Part shown: positions 12,701-22,830 of the stretch, piece after piece
Numbering within the stretch: position 1 is the stretch's first letter
Layout of the letters: every line of letters begins with the position of its first letter
Assembly: GCA_029237695.1 (NCBI GenBank)
Contig: CM055265.1
Coordinates: 77,680,447-77,744,446, forward strand
Length of the DNA stretch: 64,000 nt
Direction: 5' to 3'
Source of the DNA: Conchocele bisecta
Lineage: Eukaryota; Mollusca; Bivalvia; Lucinida; Thyasiridae
Notes under the pieces: model-generated
Told to the model about the DNA's origin: nothing
Database searches by the model: none
Seen by the model: the letters and a program-made list of their open reading frames with translations, nothing else
Program-made: the position numbers and the translations under genes

Positions 12701-13392
12701 CGTAGTACTATCTGGCAAACCACACCGGACCAAGGAGATCAGAAACTCGGAGTCACTAGCCTTCGTAATTGCAGAAGTGGACAGCGTTAAATCTGTGTCT
12801 TCTACTAGTTTGAAATTGGAAGGTAGACTTGGTCGCACGAACGGTTGGGGATGTTTGGGAACAATTTGGCAAGGAAGCGTTTTTTTTACAGCACGGGATT
12901 ATTTACTCAATGTTGTGCTCGATATCTATGAGGAATATCCGATGCATCCTGAAACTACCATGACGGTGTCATGCGAACTGTGGGTGCCTGATAATGAAGA
13001 ATTGTCCGCGAAGTCCGCATTGTCTAGAGCCCCAAGTGTGAAACCTTGTCTAGTGAAATAACTGTGAATGGGGGTACCTAGTGCTTCAGACGTTTGGATG
13101 ACATATGCCGATACAAGGTTACGGGAACCCCTCACCTCCTTATACCCAGTCAATACGCCGATGCGATTCATAGATGTCAAAAGCTCGCGACTTCGGCATT
13201 TACCGTACACAGTTTGACCTAACATGGCGTGAAGTGGGGTTACAAGTGAAATTACAATATCTGAAATAGATAATGTAACCGACTGTGCTGATGCTTAACA
13301 GCCCATTCTACATCTTGACTAGCACCTACATCCCCACTGTCAGAATCAGGGCTACTACTCTCGTTATCAACATCGATGCCATCCTCATCCAT
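9795..13392 (-). pseudogene. Academ-like transposase (PIN/XPG-like nuclease, Cys-rich tail), broken
   Basis: The best start is the ATG at 13392 (acidic MDEDGIDVDNESSSPDSD). A frameshift near 13290 leads into a segment with GALDNADFADNSSLSGTHSS, and another break follows near 12970. The longest open parts are 12649-11447 (400 aa, with FDAINYGSWYLERVKILEL and GIVGETRNSELVVEWQL) and 11401-10652 (249 aa). These two share a frame and are split by one TGA at 11449-11447; an in-frame TAG lies at 12685-12683. After a frameshift near 10670 the nuclease-like block appears (SSWLEEADARIIPHTNW, VVVMSNDIDSVVLLLQYM, MKELWVQYGVGTKRR), followed by GDDAVSKFGTKH, further stops, and a Cys-rich tail (GGRCDSNRCGCKSSAVKCVS). 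Conserved acidic EAD and SNDxD residues fit a PIN/FEN1/XPG-type active site. No introns are evident. The family is known to me as multicopy in cnidarians and molluscs; the exact function is inferred. Confidence 0.8.
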
Positions 13393-13599
13393 TTGTAACT
13401 TTTCTATTTTCAAACAACGACTTCATTTTTGTGCAATTTACGCGGAAATATTAACTATAGACAAAACAGAATTACTGTGAACTAAAACATATTATGTCAG
13501 GCATAAATTAATTTGCAAAACGTTATATTTATTGTTTTAGATGATATACTAGTGTAAAGATGTCAAAGTTAGGACACGCACAGTGAAACAAAATGTGGC

Positions 13600-14111
13600 G
13601 GCCATCTTGGAATTTTGTCTTCATATGCCGATCATTTGCACCGAAACACGTTTCATAGGACGGACAACTAATGTGAGAAGCAGAGAATATATCAACTTTA
13701 GCAATGCTCAAAATTTATATAAAATAACCTTCGTACGGCGGTTATTTAGAATATAAAATGACGCTTCTGAAAAACACTCCCCATCTCGAGTCTTTGGCTG
13801 CATATGACGCCCTTATGCAAACCTAATATATTAAGAATGACTGACACCTGACATCGCATCACAATTGATTCCAAACGTATGGCCATACGTCCTTTAAACA
13901 CGAAAATATAACATATTTAGAGAGTTTTATTAATAAAATGGCGGCCATCTTGAAATTGCGATCATTTACGGTAAGCTAGTATGAATCAAAGTTGCCCAAC
14001 AAGTCAGGTAAGTAATCGTTGGTAAAACTGCATACGGGTTTTGTATTTAAACATGTTTTAGATATATAAAACATGCTGCTTCTATGCCTTCTTCCGCAAT
14101 ATGGTGGCCAT
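13600..14111 (-). repeat. Right subterminal GGCCAT motif series
   Basis: GGCCAT, mostly inside GGCGGCCATCTTG, lies at 13600, 13943 and 14106, inverted relative to the left series. The outermost lies 151 bp from the right end, exactly mirroring the left side. The position expected near 13790 has no clear motif. Confidence 0.75.
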
Positions 14112-14201
14112 CTTGGATTTTGACTTCCCAACGGTTTTTGTCGCCTGTCTGAAAAGCCTACCTGAGTTTTTTTAAAAGTGGATATGTTATATTAATAGAA
14201 A

Positions 14202-14262
14202 CAAGTGTCAAAAATCGCGCCGCAAAAAGTATATACGGACTTGTATTGGGGAGCCAGGACTA
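14202..14262 (-). repeat. Right terminal inverted repeat of the Academ-like element
   Basis: 61 bp whose complement begins TAGTCCTGGCTCCC, matching 8692-8752 at 57 positions. It is followed by ATA. Confidence 0.93.
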
Positions 14263-16319
14263 ATAGTAAGATGAGAAGTGGTGGATGATGGTAGAGAAAG
14301 TTGTATCCATGTATTATTTCCAGTGTTGTGCAAAGGTTGCATTTTTCAGGAAACATAATTTCCCGTGGTTATTGTTCAAGGGGACATTGCAAACTTTTAG
14401 GGACATGAAAAATTTATTGGCGATTTACAACAGTATTTGCTCAAATTAAATTGAATTAGCAGAACACGTTATACATGTGAAAGGGATTAATCTTTGTTAC
14501 TGGTAACATATTTAACCTATTAAAGATGGGATACAATTATATAGGCCAGGGCATTTACGTGAAAAATTCAGACAACCCGCAAGTCTCTGCAACACAACCA
14601 CCATTATTGCCAATAATTCGAGAAGAATATGCTGATCAGCAGAAAATATCGCCAACAATCGTAGGGTAGGGTAAAAAGGTGGTGATTTTGTACAAAAATC
14701 GCAATAAAATTTAAAGAAATATTGCAAAAAGACTGTTAAATGATATTACATAAAACTTTTGATAATATATGCTAAATATGTCTTTTTGGAAATAAAAAAA
14801 ATAATCCAGATCTCCCGGATGACATTTTTTGGGATAAAAGACAAATTTAATACAGAAATCGCTAAAAACTGGAATATTTTTTTAATTACCAACTGATCAA
14901 ACATATACAAAACAAAACAAAACAAATGACAATATATTTTCAAATGTGTGTTTAACAAATGAACATGATTTCGTAGGAGTCGGATGTTAGGAAAGTTGTA
15001 ATTTTGGGGCATAAACATGTAAATTAAACCCATAAATCGCTGAAAACAGGAATTAAATTTATAAACAACAATGTGTGAAGACTCGATGATTCAAATTGAT
15101 CAAATATTCCTAACATGCGTGAAAGATTCAAAACAAGTTATCATGATTTTTCTATGTCCTCCAGTACGTCAGTCTGTCCGTCCACAGTTCTCTCCACATG
15201 GGAGGTTGTCGACAGGCCGCTGTTAATTTTTACATAGGGTAGCCTATGTATTGGAATCGCGTCGGACAGCTAGCCACGCCCCAGACCCCCCTCGATGGGC
15301 ACGTCCGTAGTGATATCTTGGAATAACCATAACAACAAAATGCATTGTGTTACTCAACGTTTAACTGGCATATGCAACCGCTAATTGAAAATAATATTAT
15401 GAAAAACTACTTGCACTGCACAATATCAACAACGGATGTTCTACGTACAAAAATACATCGGATTATTTTGTTGCGCGTGATTTGCCCCCATTTGCAGCAC
15501 AAATCGTGCGGTCATCGCTAAATTTAGTAACAGAGTTAACTCCCCTCCGAATACTCTCCGAAACAAGCGAAGCGTTTAACACACAAACTACATCAAGTTT
15601 GACCTTCCGACAGCCTATTTTTAAACTCACCCGACACCTGTGCGAAACAAAACTCGCACGTGTAGGTCTAACTGATGTTTAATCCTCATTCTCTCTCTCT
15701 ATCGATGGATTTACAGCGGATTTTAGTGACATTCCTGAATTCGGCCTGATTGACATTTGTCTATGGTGGCCAATACATGCCAACATGAGTGTCAATTCTA
15801 CGTTCAGGGAAGGGGGTCAATAAGTTAGTATTTAAGGTGATAACTTACAGTCAGGGAACAAATTAATGACAGTATAACACATCCAGCGTATATTAATACC
15901 CATATTAATGCAAGTACTGAAATACGACAAAAAAAATCTAACAAGTTTGGGCTTCCATACATTGAAAATTTTGTCAGCGGTTTCCCCAATGACGTCATTT
16001 GTATGTTTTAATATACTCGATCCGGGGCCAACTATTTCATTCACAAAACAGAAGTAAACTTGGCGATGTACCGATAAGGCATTTTCAGGCGCAACACCGC
16101 TTCCGTGGCGGAATTATTGTAACTATTGCTCTTCAATCAGTTTTCAATATATCTATAATGATCATAGATATCTGGAATCTGTATACTTGAATTGATGATA
16201 TCTTGTATATGTGTTACCGTATCTTTCTGATATTGCTATGCATAATCTGTAATGGTGTTGAATGTTTTGGTACATACTGTAGCAGTGCATACTGAACTTT
16301 AAGTTGTGCCATATTAATA
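14263..16319. other. NCOA5 intron 6 sequence; no gene, weak old repeats
   Basis: AT-rich. CCAACAATCGTAGGGTAGGG near 14652 resembles, in inverse, CTACCCTCCGATTTTTGGCG near 17215, so an old inverted repeat may flank this stretch. TCTGTCCGTCC near 15174 looks like the microsatellite of a hairpin-type element on the minus strand. A 66-codon frame at 15482-15682 has no recognisable motif. Confidence 0.5.
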
Positions 16320-16495
16320 GTTTACCCCTTAACCATTAAAACGCTGAAAAATAAAATTGCCGTCTGTTCATTTTGTATATTTTAATCTCTTTAAAAACCT
16401 GTTTTGGCAGCACAGTAGAATCGTCTCGGTATGTTTTTGAGGAGAAAATATAAAAATATTTAAAACAGCAGACGACAATTGTCGTTTCCAGCGCT
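16320..16495. repeat. Fold-back MITE, GTCGTCTGCTG family, copy 1
   Basis: Ends pair as AAACGCTGAAAA / TTTCCAGCG, with subterminal TTGCCGTCTGTT and CAGCAGACGACAATTG. The centre carries TTTTGGCAGCACAGTAGAAT. Other copies lie at 17694, 43490 and 48995. It directly abuts the next MITE. Confidence 0.75.
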
Positions 16496-17002
16496 TTAAA
16501 GGTACATGCCCATTCAGTAAGCCCAAAATGTCATTTATAGGAATTAAATAAGTGTATAACTGTGTCACTATTCCACCAGTTCTAAACGTTACAAGTGCTA
16601 TACAGATATAATCATTTAGTAATATTTATTTTACTGATAGTGACGCGCGGTGGTATCAGGCTATTTTCATATGCAAATGAGGCATAATATTTTTTAATTA
16701 TTTATACTAAAGAAATGCGTCGCCTGAAAAAATAATATTTTCGACAGATTTTTAAGTATGATCATTGCACATCATAAAATAAATACAGAGATTAAATAGT
16801 AATGTCCGTCAACATTTTAAGCAAACACGGTTATCGCCCCTGATATCAGTGTGTAAATTTACGTCTGATATAAAATGTATAATAATGCCAATCAGTACGT
16901 GGGATAATGGCGCATGAATGTTTATTTTGCCAGGAAATGTCTCAGATGATGTCTCTGATGTAAAGAACATTTTGTACCTACTGAGTGGGCATGTACCTTT
17001 AA
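16496..17002. repeat. MITE, TTAAAGGTACATGCCCA family, complete copy
   Basis: About 507 bp with inverted ends TTAAAGGTACATGCCCA / TGGGCATGTACCTTTAA. The interior includes GGAATTAAATAAGTGTATAA, TCATATGCAAATGAGGCAT and CACGGTTATCGCCCCTGATA. It is the only uninterrupted copy here; those at 47533 and 57286 carry nested insertions. Confidence 0.88.
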
Positions 17003-17510
17003 GGGTTAATGAAACTGCAACACCAACAATCAATCAATCAATCAATCTAGTTTAATCTTGTAGTACCCTATGCTCAGTACTTTGATTTCATTCATAACCA
17101 GTGAATGCGATCGCGTTTGAAAAATATCACCACACGTTTTATCTCCATATTTTTTCTTCAATTTTTCGTGAGTTTTGCACCAAATTACCACCTTTCCCCC
17201 AAAATGACACCTTCCTACCCTCCGATTTTTGGCGAGTATATGTTGCTACCACTCTCGATGAGACGGTTCAAATGAGTGGTAACAACATATACCTTTATGC
17301 AGAAATAAACAAAATAATGAGATTTTTTCAACAAAAAATTATCGTAACCTTACTGAAATGGGTTCAAATAATTCGCTCAATTACAATTCTTACAATTCTG
17401 GTGTCATTGGTATGTGTAACCCAAATTCATATGGCTGATGATCAATCAAAATGCACAACAAAAATAGTAAGTGTGGTAGTATGTAACGAACTACACGCAA
17501 GAATTCTTAC
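17003..17510. other. NCOA5 intron 6, next to the exon 6 donor; no gene
   Basis: Contains an (ATCA)n run (17029-17047) and AT-rich sequence. The 144-codon frame at 17101-17535 runs on the wrong strand through the splice donor and shows no motif. Confidence 0.55.
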
Positions 17511-17669
17511 TGTAGCTGTGAGTTCATACAGATGACCTGCACGTCTGCCGGGATTGGTTTCCGGGGTGGGGGTAGGCTGGCTGTCGAGCCGTAAGGATCT
17601 CGGTAGTACGGATCTCTGTAGGGGTCATCGTAGGGGTCGCGTCTGTACGGGTCGGGTGGCGGGGGTCGT
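17511..17669 (-). CDS. NCOA5: NCOA5 orthologue, exon 6 (Asp-Pro-Tyr repeats, start of anticodon-binding-like domain)
   Basis: Acceptor TTTCCAG precedes 17669 and donor GTAAGA follows 17511. Exon 5 leaves AG and this exon adds A, giving Arg. The frame reads RPPPPDPYRRDPYDDPYRD and YYRDPYGSTASLPPPRKP, then IPADVQVICMNSQLQ, the first strand of the anticodon-binding-like domain of NCOA5. It continues directly into exon 7. The length is 159 nt with phase 2 at both ends, so skipping would keep the frame but remove the domain start. Repeated DPY with arginines is typical of RNA-associated low-complexity regions. An apparent in-frame stop just after CTACAG is intronic. Confidence 0.9.
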
Positions 17670-17693
17670 CTGGAAATATTACAATACAATATT

Positions 17694-17908
17694 ATTAACC
17701 CTTACAATACTGAATTAGATTTTGTCGTCTGCTGTTTATGGTTTATTTGCCATTATACTCATGAAAAACACGCCTTAACAGCACTTTAGAATAATTTCCA
17801 ATGGAAATAATTCTAAAGTGCTGTCAAATCATGTTTTTACTGAGAAAGAATAGGAAATATGAAACAAGAGCAGACGGCATTTTCGGTTCCCACCTTACAA
17901 GGGTTAAT
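17694..17908. repeat. Fold-back MITE, GTCGTCTGCTG family, copy 2
   Basis: Begins ATTAACCCTTACAATACTG and ends CTTACAAGGGTTAAT, with TTTTGTCGTCTGCTGTTTAT and GAGCAGACGGCATTTTC inside and a central palindrome around TTCCAATGGAA. Its edge is 24 bp upstream of the exon 6 acceptor, so it supplies sequence where a branch point would be expected. Confidence 0.8.
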
Positions 17909-18225
17909 GCATTGCACATAATGCAAAGTTTGATCAATTATCCATTTGGCGGTGGTGACCTGGAAACAATACATCATGTAAATTACATACAACATACACT
18001 GCACGACTTATGCAAATTTTGATCAGTCATCCATAATACAATCAGACTGAAATACTATACTACAATTTGACACAGTGCTTTCATTAATATTGATTTTCAG
18101 TAATTGTTTTTGATTTCCATTAAAACCGATTTCAGGACTGTCAGGGAGTAATTTAGGTCCAATTCCTGTTAATGAAAGCATTGTTGACAGTCAGTTTATT
18201 ATTTAGTATTATATTTGTAACAAAC

Positions 18226-18800
18226 AAATGCGCAAAAAAAGCTCATGAAAAAGCAGAAATTATAACAAATTTCCCCCAATGTTAAGTTGTGAAAGCACTA
18301 AAATTGTGACCATGACCTTGGGGTTTGCGGGGGTTTGAGGGTCGTGAATTTGTCATGGCATTATAGAGGTCAATTAGAGGAAGGCATGTGTGAAATATCA
18401 AGAAGTTGCGTGAAAGGAAATTGAATAATATGGAGAACATTTCCCCCAATGTAAGTTTGCAAAAGCACAAAGACTATGTGACCATGACCTTGGGGTTAGC
18501 GGGGGTCTGAGGGTAGATTTGGGACGGTATGATAGAGAATAATTAGTTGAAGGAATGTGTGAAATATCAAGAAGTTACGTGAAAGGAAACAGAAACAAGA
18601 AATTGACACTTGTCCACACATGCACATGTGTACCCATCCCCTCCCCGCCAATACGCAGCCACCAAAATAATAAATGGAGATAACTAGTAAGGCGGAGTTG
18701 TCGTTCTTGCACGAGACACACCTTTGGGTCATGGTTTATGCAAGTGTGAAATATCATGAAAATATTCCAAATAAAGTTTTGGATCGACATATTATCAATC
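18226..18800 (+). repeat. Tandem repeat, GTGACCATGACCTTGGGG units
   Basis: Two ~180-bp units share AATTTCCCCCAATGT, GACCATGACCTTGGGGTT and GTGTGAAATATCAAGAAGTT; a third related unit lies at 20110-20300. They resemble the tandem cores at 48.1-48.7 and 51.0-51.6 kb, which belong to hairpin-ended elements. Confidence 0.75.
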
Positions 18801-18828
18801 TGCGAAAAAACAAAGGGAGATAACTAAA

Positions 18829-19775
18829 ACAAGAGGGCCATGATGGCCCTAATTGGCTCACCTGACTCCATGAACACCAGAGTTCATGTGTTTTAAAAAA
18901 ATTGTGCTATTTTTAGATGGCGGTCATCTGGGATTAAGCGATGACTCTCATTTTAACAAATCTGAAAATGCTTCACCCAAGGATCTTAACTTACTATGAA
19001 GTTTGGCCAGCATCGGCCATGTGGTTCCTGAGAAAAAGACGTTTAAAATCTTGAATAAATGGACCTTTTGGAAGCCATTTTGGATGACATGATCATCCGA
19101 TTCCGACAAATATTGCACCAGAGCAATCGCCTCATCGATACCTTCAATTTGATATATGACATGACCATATTTGGTAAAAAACAAAATTTAACCCCACGGG
19201 CCACGCCCATTTTTGACCCCGGGGTCACCATTTTAACACATTTTAAAGAGCATTCTACATCGATAATTCCTACTAAGTTTCGTCGGTTGGCGGTTCATGA
19301 GAAAAATATTTTTTAAGAATTTGTGCTATTTTTAGACGGCGGCCATCTTGGATTAGCGACGACCTCCGTTTTAACAAATCTGAAAAGGCTTCACCCATGG
19401 ACCATAACTGTAAAGTTTGGCCACCATGGGCCAAGCGGTTTGTGTGAAGAAGAATTTCGAAATCTCTAATAAAAGAACGACCTTTTGACCTTTCGGTGGC
19501 CATCTTGGATGACATGACAATCCAATTTCGACAAAAAATGTACCAGAGCAATCGCCTCTTTGATACCTTCGATTTGATATATGATATGACCATATTCAGT
19601 CAAAAATAAAATTTGACCCCAATTTGACCCCACGGGTCACGCCCATTTTTGACCCCGGGGTCTCACCATTTTAACAACTTTGAAAGAGCATTGTACATCG
19701 ATCATTCCTACCAAGTTTTGTCAAAATCCGGTTGGCGGTTCTTGAGAAGAAGATTTTTGAGCTCAGGTGAGCTAA
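18829..19775 (+). repeat. Dispersed element with two ~430-bp internal units (AACAAGAGGGCC type)
   Basis: Starts AACAAGAGGGCCATGATGG with TTGGCTCACCTGA and ends TTTTGAGCTCAGGTGAGCTA, so the two ends are partly complementary. Inside, two units share TTGTGCTATTTTTAGA.GGC, GGCCATCTTGGAT and CCACGCCCATTTTTGACCC. Another copy lies at 30375-31640. AACAAGAGG-starting families of this kind are common in bivalves in my experience. Confidence 0.75.
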
Positions 19776-20330
19776 AAACTAGCCAGGCAAGAGTTGTTTA
19801 TCTTGCTCGCAACACACCTTTGGGTTGTCGTCTACGTATGTGTGAAGTTTCATGAAAATATTTCCAAGGATAATCGAGTATGCTCTGGACAAGAAATCAG
19901 TGTGCAAACAAAACAAAGGGAGATAACTAGAGAATTAGTGAGGCAAGAGTTGTCATTCTTGTTGGGTCGTGGTCTATGCATGTGTGAAGTTTCATGAAAA
20001 TATTCCAAAGAGTGAGTATTCAAGTGACGTTCCGAGCAAGAAATCAGCGCGCGAAAAAATAAAGGGAGGCAAGAATTGTTATTCTTACGAGCGACAAACC
20101 TTTGGGGGCTACAATTATAACAAATTTCCCCCAGTGTTAAGTTTGTGAAAGCACAAAGACTGTGACCTTAACCTTGGGCTTAGCAGGGATCTGAGGTTCG
20201 TGGATTTGGCACGACATCAACAAGAACCATTAGCGGAGGAAGGCATATGTGAAGTATCAAGAAGTTGTGTGAAAGGAAATTACAGCACATTTCCCACAAT
20301 GTTAAGTTTTCAGATTTTTTAAGATGGACA
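19776..20330 (+). repeat. Tandem repeat, GGCAAGAGTTGT / GTGTGAAGTTTCATG units
   Basis: Roughly 140-bp units contain CACACCTTTGGG, ATGTGTGAAGTTTCATGAAA and AAAGGGAGATAACTA. The series is followed by one TGACCTTAACCTTGGG unit of the neighbouring family. No gene. Confidence 0.65.
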
Positions 20331-20649
20331 CTCTGACTACGACACCGCGGGTATGGCATAAGCACACCTTTCATTTGGAAGGCGCGCTAAAAATGGCTAA
20401 GTGTTACGGTCAAGGTCATGTAAATGATGGCCACATGTATGAAGTGTGCAAATGTTAAAGTAATCTATCTAGTAATATTGAAGTTATGGGATGATGGAGA
20501 AATATACAAATATTTTAACGAACGGCAAATGACAATGGACAGACTTATGGAACTTCAACAGCAAAACAATATGCCCCACTTTCTATCACATAGGAGGCTT
20601 AATCAGAGAAGTTATTTCTATCAATTATAAACATAGTGGGAAGGGGGAA

Positions 20650-20849
20650 AGTGAAAGTGACTGGGTTTAACGTCCCAGCAACAGCTAAGGTCATACAGAG
20701 ATTGGGCCACAGTTTAAAGTCTCATCCGACAGACCAGTGGGATGGAAATACTATGAAAGTACTTTTAAATGTCCAAGGTGAGGTTTGAACCCACAACCTC
20801 CGGATTTGAAGTCCGGTGTTCTAACCCCTAGTCCACAACCCATCCCCGG
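20650..20849 (-). repeat. tRNA-derived SINE, family A, best copy
   Basis: Read on the minus strand it starts GGATGGGTTGTGGACTAGG (A-box-like TGGACTAGGGG), has a perfect anticodon-like stem CCGGA/TCCGG around a CTTCAAA loop, a B-box-like GGTTCAAACCTC, then a body with TGAGACTTTAAACTG, ATGACCTTAGCTGTTG and GGACGTTAAACCCA. Its head begins about 12 bp downstream of the exon 5 splice donor. Other copies are at 27074, 32737, 45985, 52160 and 58476. Confidence 0.85.
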
Positions 20850-20862
20850 GTAAGAGGGATAC

Positions 20863-20949
20863 CTGTATGGGTCGTCTCTGAATCTGTCAATGTAGTCATC
20901 TGTGGGTGGGGGTCGTCTGTAGGGGTCGGCGTAATATGGATCATCTCTT
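20863..20949 (-). CDS. NCOA5: NCOA5 orthologue, exon 5 (Asp-Pro-Tyr / Pro-rich)
   Basis: Acceptor TTGACTTCAG precedes 20949 and donor GTATCC follows 20863. The codon split from exon 4 (AG|A) gives Arg, then RDDPYYADPYRRPPPPTDDY and IDRFRDDPY. The exon is 87 nt, phase 2 at both ends, and shares its DPYRR.PPP pattern with exon 6, suggesting that exons 5 and 6 arose by duplication. No folded domain is evident; it lies in the disordered linker between the RRM and the anticodon-binding-like domain. The donor GTATCC is weaker than the others in this gene. Confidence 0.87.
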
Positions 20950-21009
20950 CTGAAGTCAAGAAAATCACTATAACGGATAGCACTCCAGTGTAATAATCCA
21001 TGGTGGTTC

Positions 21010-21412
21010 AGTGCAACAGATAAGGAATTAGTAATTGAGTATTGTCACTCCATCATTTCTGAAGCAATTGGGTATTTCAAAATTGTAATTGTGTAAAATG
21101 AAATCACACTATTGTTTAAGCGTCAACAGACCGCAATTATTGAATAGTTTGCTTCGAAATGAAAACATGTCTTGGCATTTCATTAGAATTGTCTCCTTGG
21201 AGACAATTATAATGAAATACCAAGATATGTTTTCATGGAAAAATAAGAAAACATGCTATATTTGTGGTCTGTTTATTGTTTTCTGCAGCATGATAAAGAT
21301 ACCACAAATTTGTCATTTCTTTTTGTTACTCATTACTTATAATTTCAATTGGGTTTTTGGCAATTTTAATTGGGTATTTACGCAAATACACACCTTATCT
21401 GGAGCTCTGGTG
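21010..21412. repeat. MITE, GAGCTCCAG-ended family, copy 2
   Basis: Ends CCTTATCTGGAGCTCTGG at the right; the left edge CAACAGATAAGGAATTAG is degraded. A long central palindrome (TTTCATTAGAATTGTCTCC / GGAGACAATTATAATGAAA) matches the 58.2 kb copy. The 110-codon frame across it is a product of the palindrome. Confidence 0.8.
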
Positions 21413-21444
21413 GTTATCTGATACTTCAGTCAGTCAGCAGAGAT

Positions 21445-22506
21445 ACATATATGAGACAAGCCATGTGATGTTGTACCGTAGAAGATGTGCAATTTTTCAT
21501 GTAAAATATTTACAGAAACTGATATATTCTGTAAAATTACAGAGCTCCAGAAGACTCCCAAAAAGGAGTCAATTACTCAAGATTTTTAAGAATGGACTCC
21601 TAAACTCAATTGGTAAGGAATCATTCGGACTCCGAGTCATTCACTTTAAAAATTGCATTTGCTCCTTGGTTTGACAATTTTATTTGATAATAATGCTGAA
21701 ATAAGATTATTTGTCCGCTAATTTTTTTATCATTTGAAATTGTGGAAAGTTTGTTGATGAAATTAGATGTGAACCGACTTCTGACTCACAAATTTGACCA
21801 AATGACACCAAAAAATGCTGCTAGATGAGTCAAATGACCCCTGTAATAAACTCGCTACTGGGAGCTCTAGTAAATGATGTCGAAAGTTTCATAGCAAATG
21901 CGGAAGTCAATATTAAAGTCCTGATTTTGAGCATGAGAACCAGTACATGCGGATTACTTGCGACTTTATATCAGCATCCATATTTTCCGTCTTTAACCCA
22001 CTTATGCAGCTTCAATGTGTTGTTTTTGCAAAATTATTTTACATTTCAAGTTTTTGTTTCTCCTTCAAAGCAATGGACAGTTGTATACGAGGCAAGCCAT
22101 GTGATTTTGTACCCAAGAAGATGTGCGATATCCCATACAAAATATTTACAAAATTTACGATATGTTCTGTAAATGACGTCCAAAGATGACAACAATTCTA
22201 TTCCGCATTTGCTACGAAATTTGATCAACTTTCGACTGCATTGTTTCTATAAATAATTTCTCTGAAAAGTCGCACATCTTATTAGATATGAACATGTTTG
22301 CCAGAAATTTATTTACAGAAACTGTGATATTTACGGTAAATGACGAGATGATGAAAATTTCATAGCAAATGCGGATTATGATTCCGCATTTGCTATAAAA
22401 CTTTCATCAACGGTCGATGTCATTTGCAGAAAATTTCACTAAATATTTTTCACGAAAAATCGTACAAATCTCATTAGGTACAAAATCACATGGCTTGTCT
22501 CAACCA
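21445..22506. repeat. Cluster of fold-back MITEs, CAAGCCATGTGATTTTGTAC family
   Basis: Three ends of the CAAGCCATGTGA.TTTGTACC family are seen at about 21457, 22090 and (inverted) 22485. Shared interiors include TAGCAAATGCGGA, GCGATATCCCATAC-like and AAATATTTACAGAAACT. The stretch at 21545-21850 between copies has no clear identity. The last copy ends 23 bp before the exon 4 donor. Confidence 0.75.
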
Positions 22507-22529
22507 CGAGACAATGCAAATCTACCCAC

Positions 22530-22655
22530 CTGGGTGCTGGGCTGGGCAGGTCCCGTCCGGGTGGGTCCCGGCGCGGGTATGGATCTCTGTATGCGTCGGC
22601 AGGTGGGGTCATTCTGTCCCTGGGGCCGCCGGGCGGTGGGGGTGGATGTGGTCTG
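22530..22655 (-). CDS. NCOA5: NCOA5 orthologue, exon 4 (Pro/Arg-rich), with a NAGNAG acceptor
   Basis: The acceptor region reads ATTCAGCAGACC, so splicing can occur after either CAG; the first choice (exon from 22655) gives Ser-Arg and the second (from 22652) gives Arg. The frame then reads RPHPPPPPGGPRDRMTPPAD and AYRDPYPRRDPPGRDLPSPA, ending CCC AG before donor GTGGGT. It is 126 nt with phase 2 at both ends. Proline runs and DPY match the neighbouring exons and the low-complexity region of NCOA5. The plus-strand frames over this exon are shadows. The exon is clearly more GC-rich than the surrounding intron. Confidence 0.87.
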
Positions 22656-22830
22656 CTGAATGGAATGGTATGGTGCTTAACCCTTTCAACACTACAGACC
22701 TCATTTTTTTTTTTTTTGGAAAAGAACACCCCCTTTTTATAAATGAACTAGTCTGCAAACCATTTAGTGATGATTGGATTGGTCGCAAAATTAACATATC
22801 ACAATGAATCCATTCCAGTTACATAGGGTC

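Larger units (their letters stand above)
8692..14262 (-). mobile_element. DNA transposon, Academ-like, 5.57 kb, 61-bp TIRs
   Basis: The first and last 61 bp are inverted copies with 57 matches and no gaps; both begin TAGTCC and end GACACTTG. ATA flanks both ends (8689-8691 and 14263-14265), consistent with a 3-bp target duplication; a TA duplication with GTCC ends is the alternative reading. GGCCAT motifs sit 151 bp inside each end and recur inward about every 160 bp. The single gene inside (9795-13392) is a decayed member of a PIN/XPG-like nuclease family. The Academ superfamily is known for an XPG-type nuclease and 3-4 bp duplications, so I assign it there tentatively. It is inserted in the NCOA5 intron between exons 6 and 7, in the same orientation as the gene. 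Stops and frameshifts make this copy non-autonomous. Confidence 0.8.

Noticed and set aside
17101..17535. 144-codon plus-strand frame next to NCOA5 exon 6
   Set aside because: Hydrophobic, AT-biased composition, no motif, and it runs through the exon 6 donor on the opposite strand.
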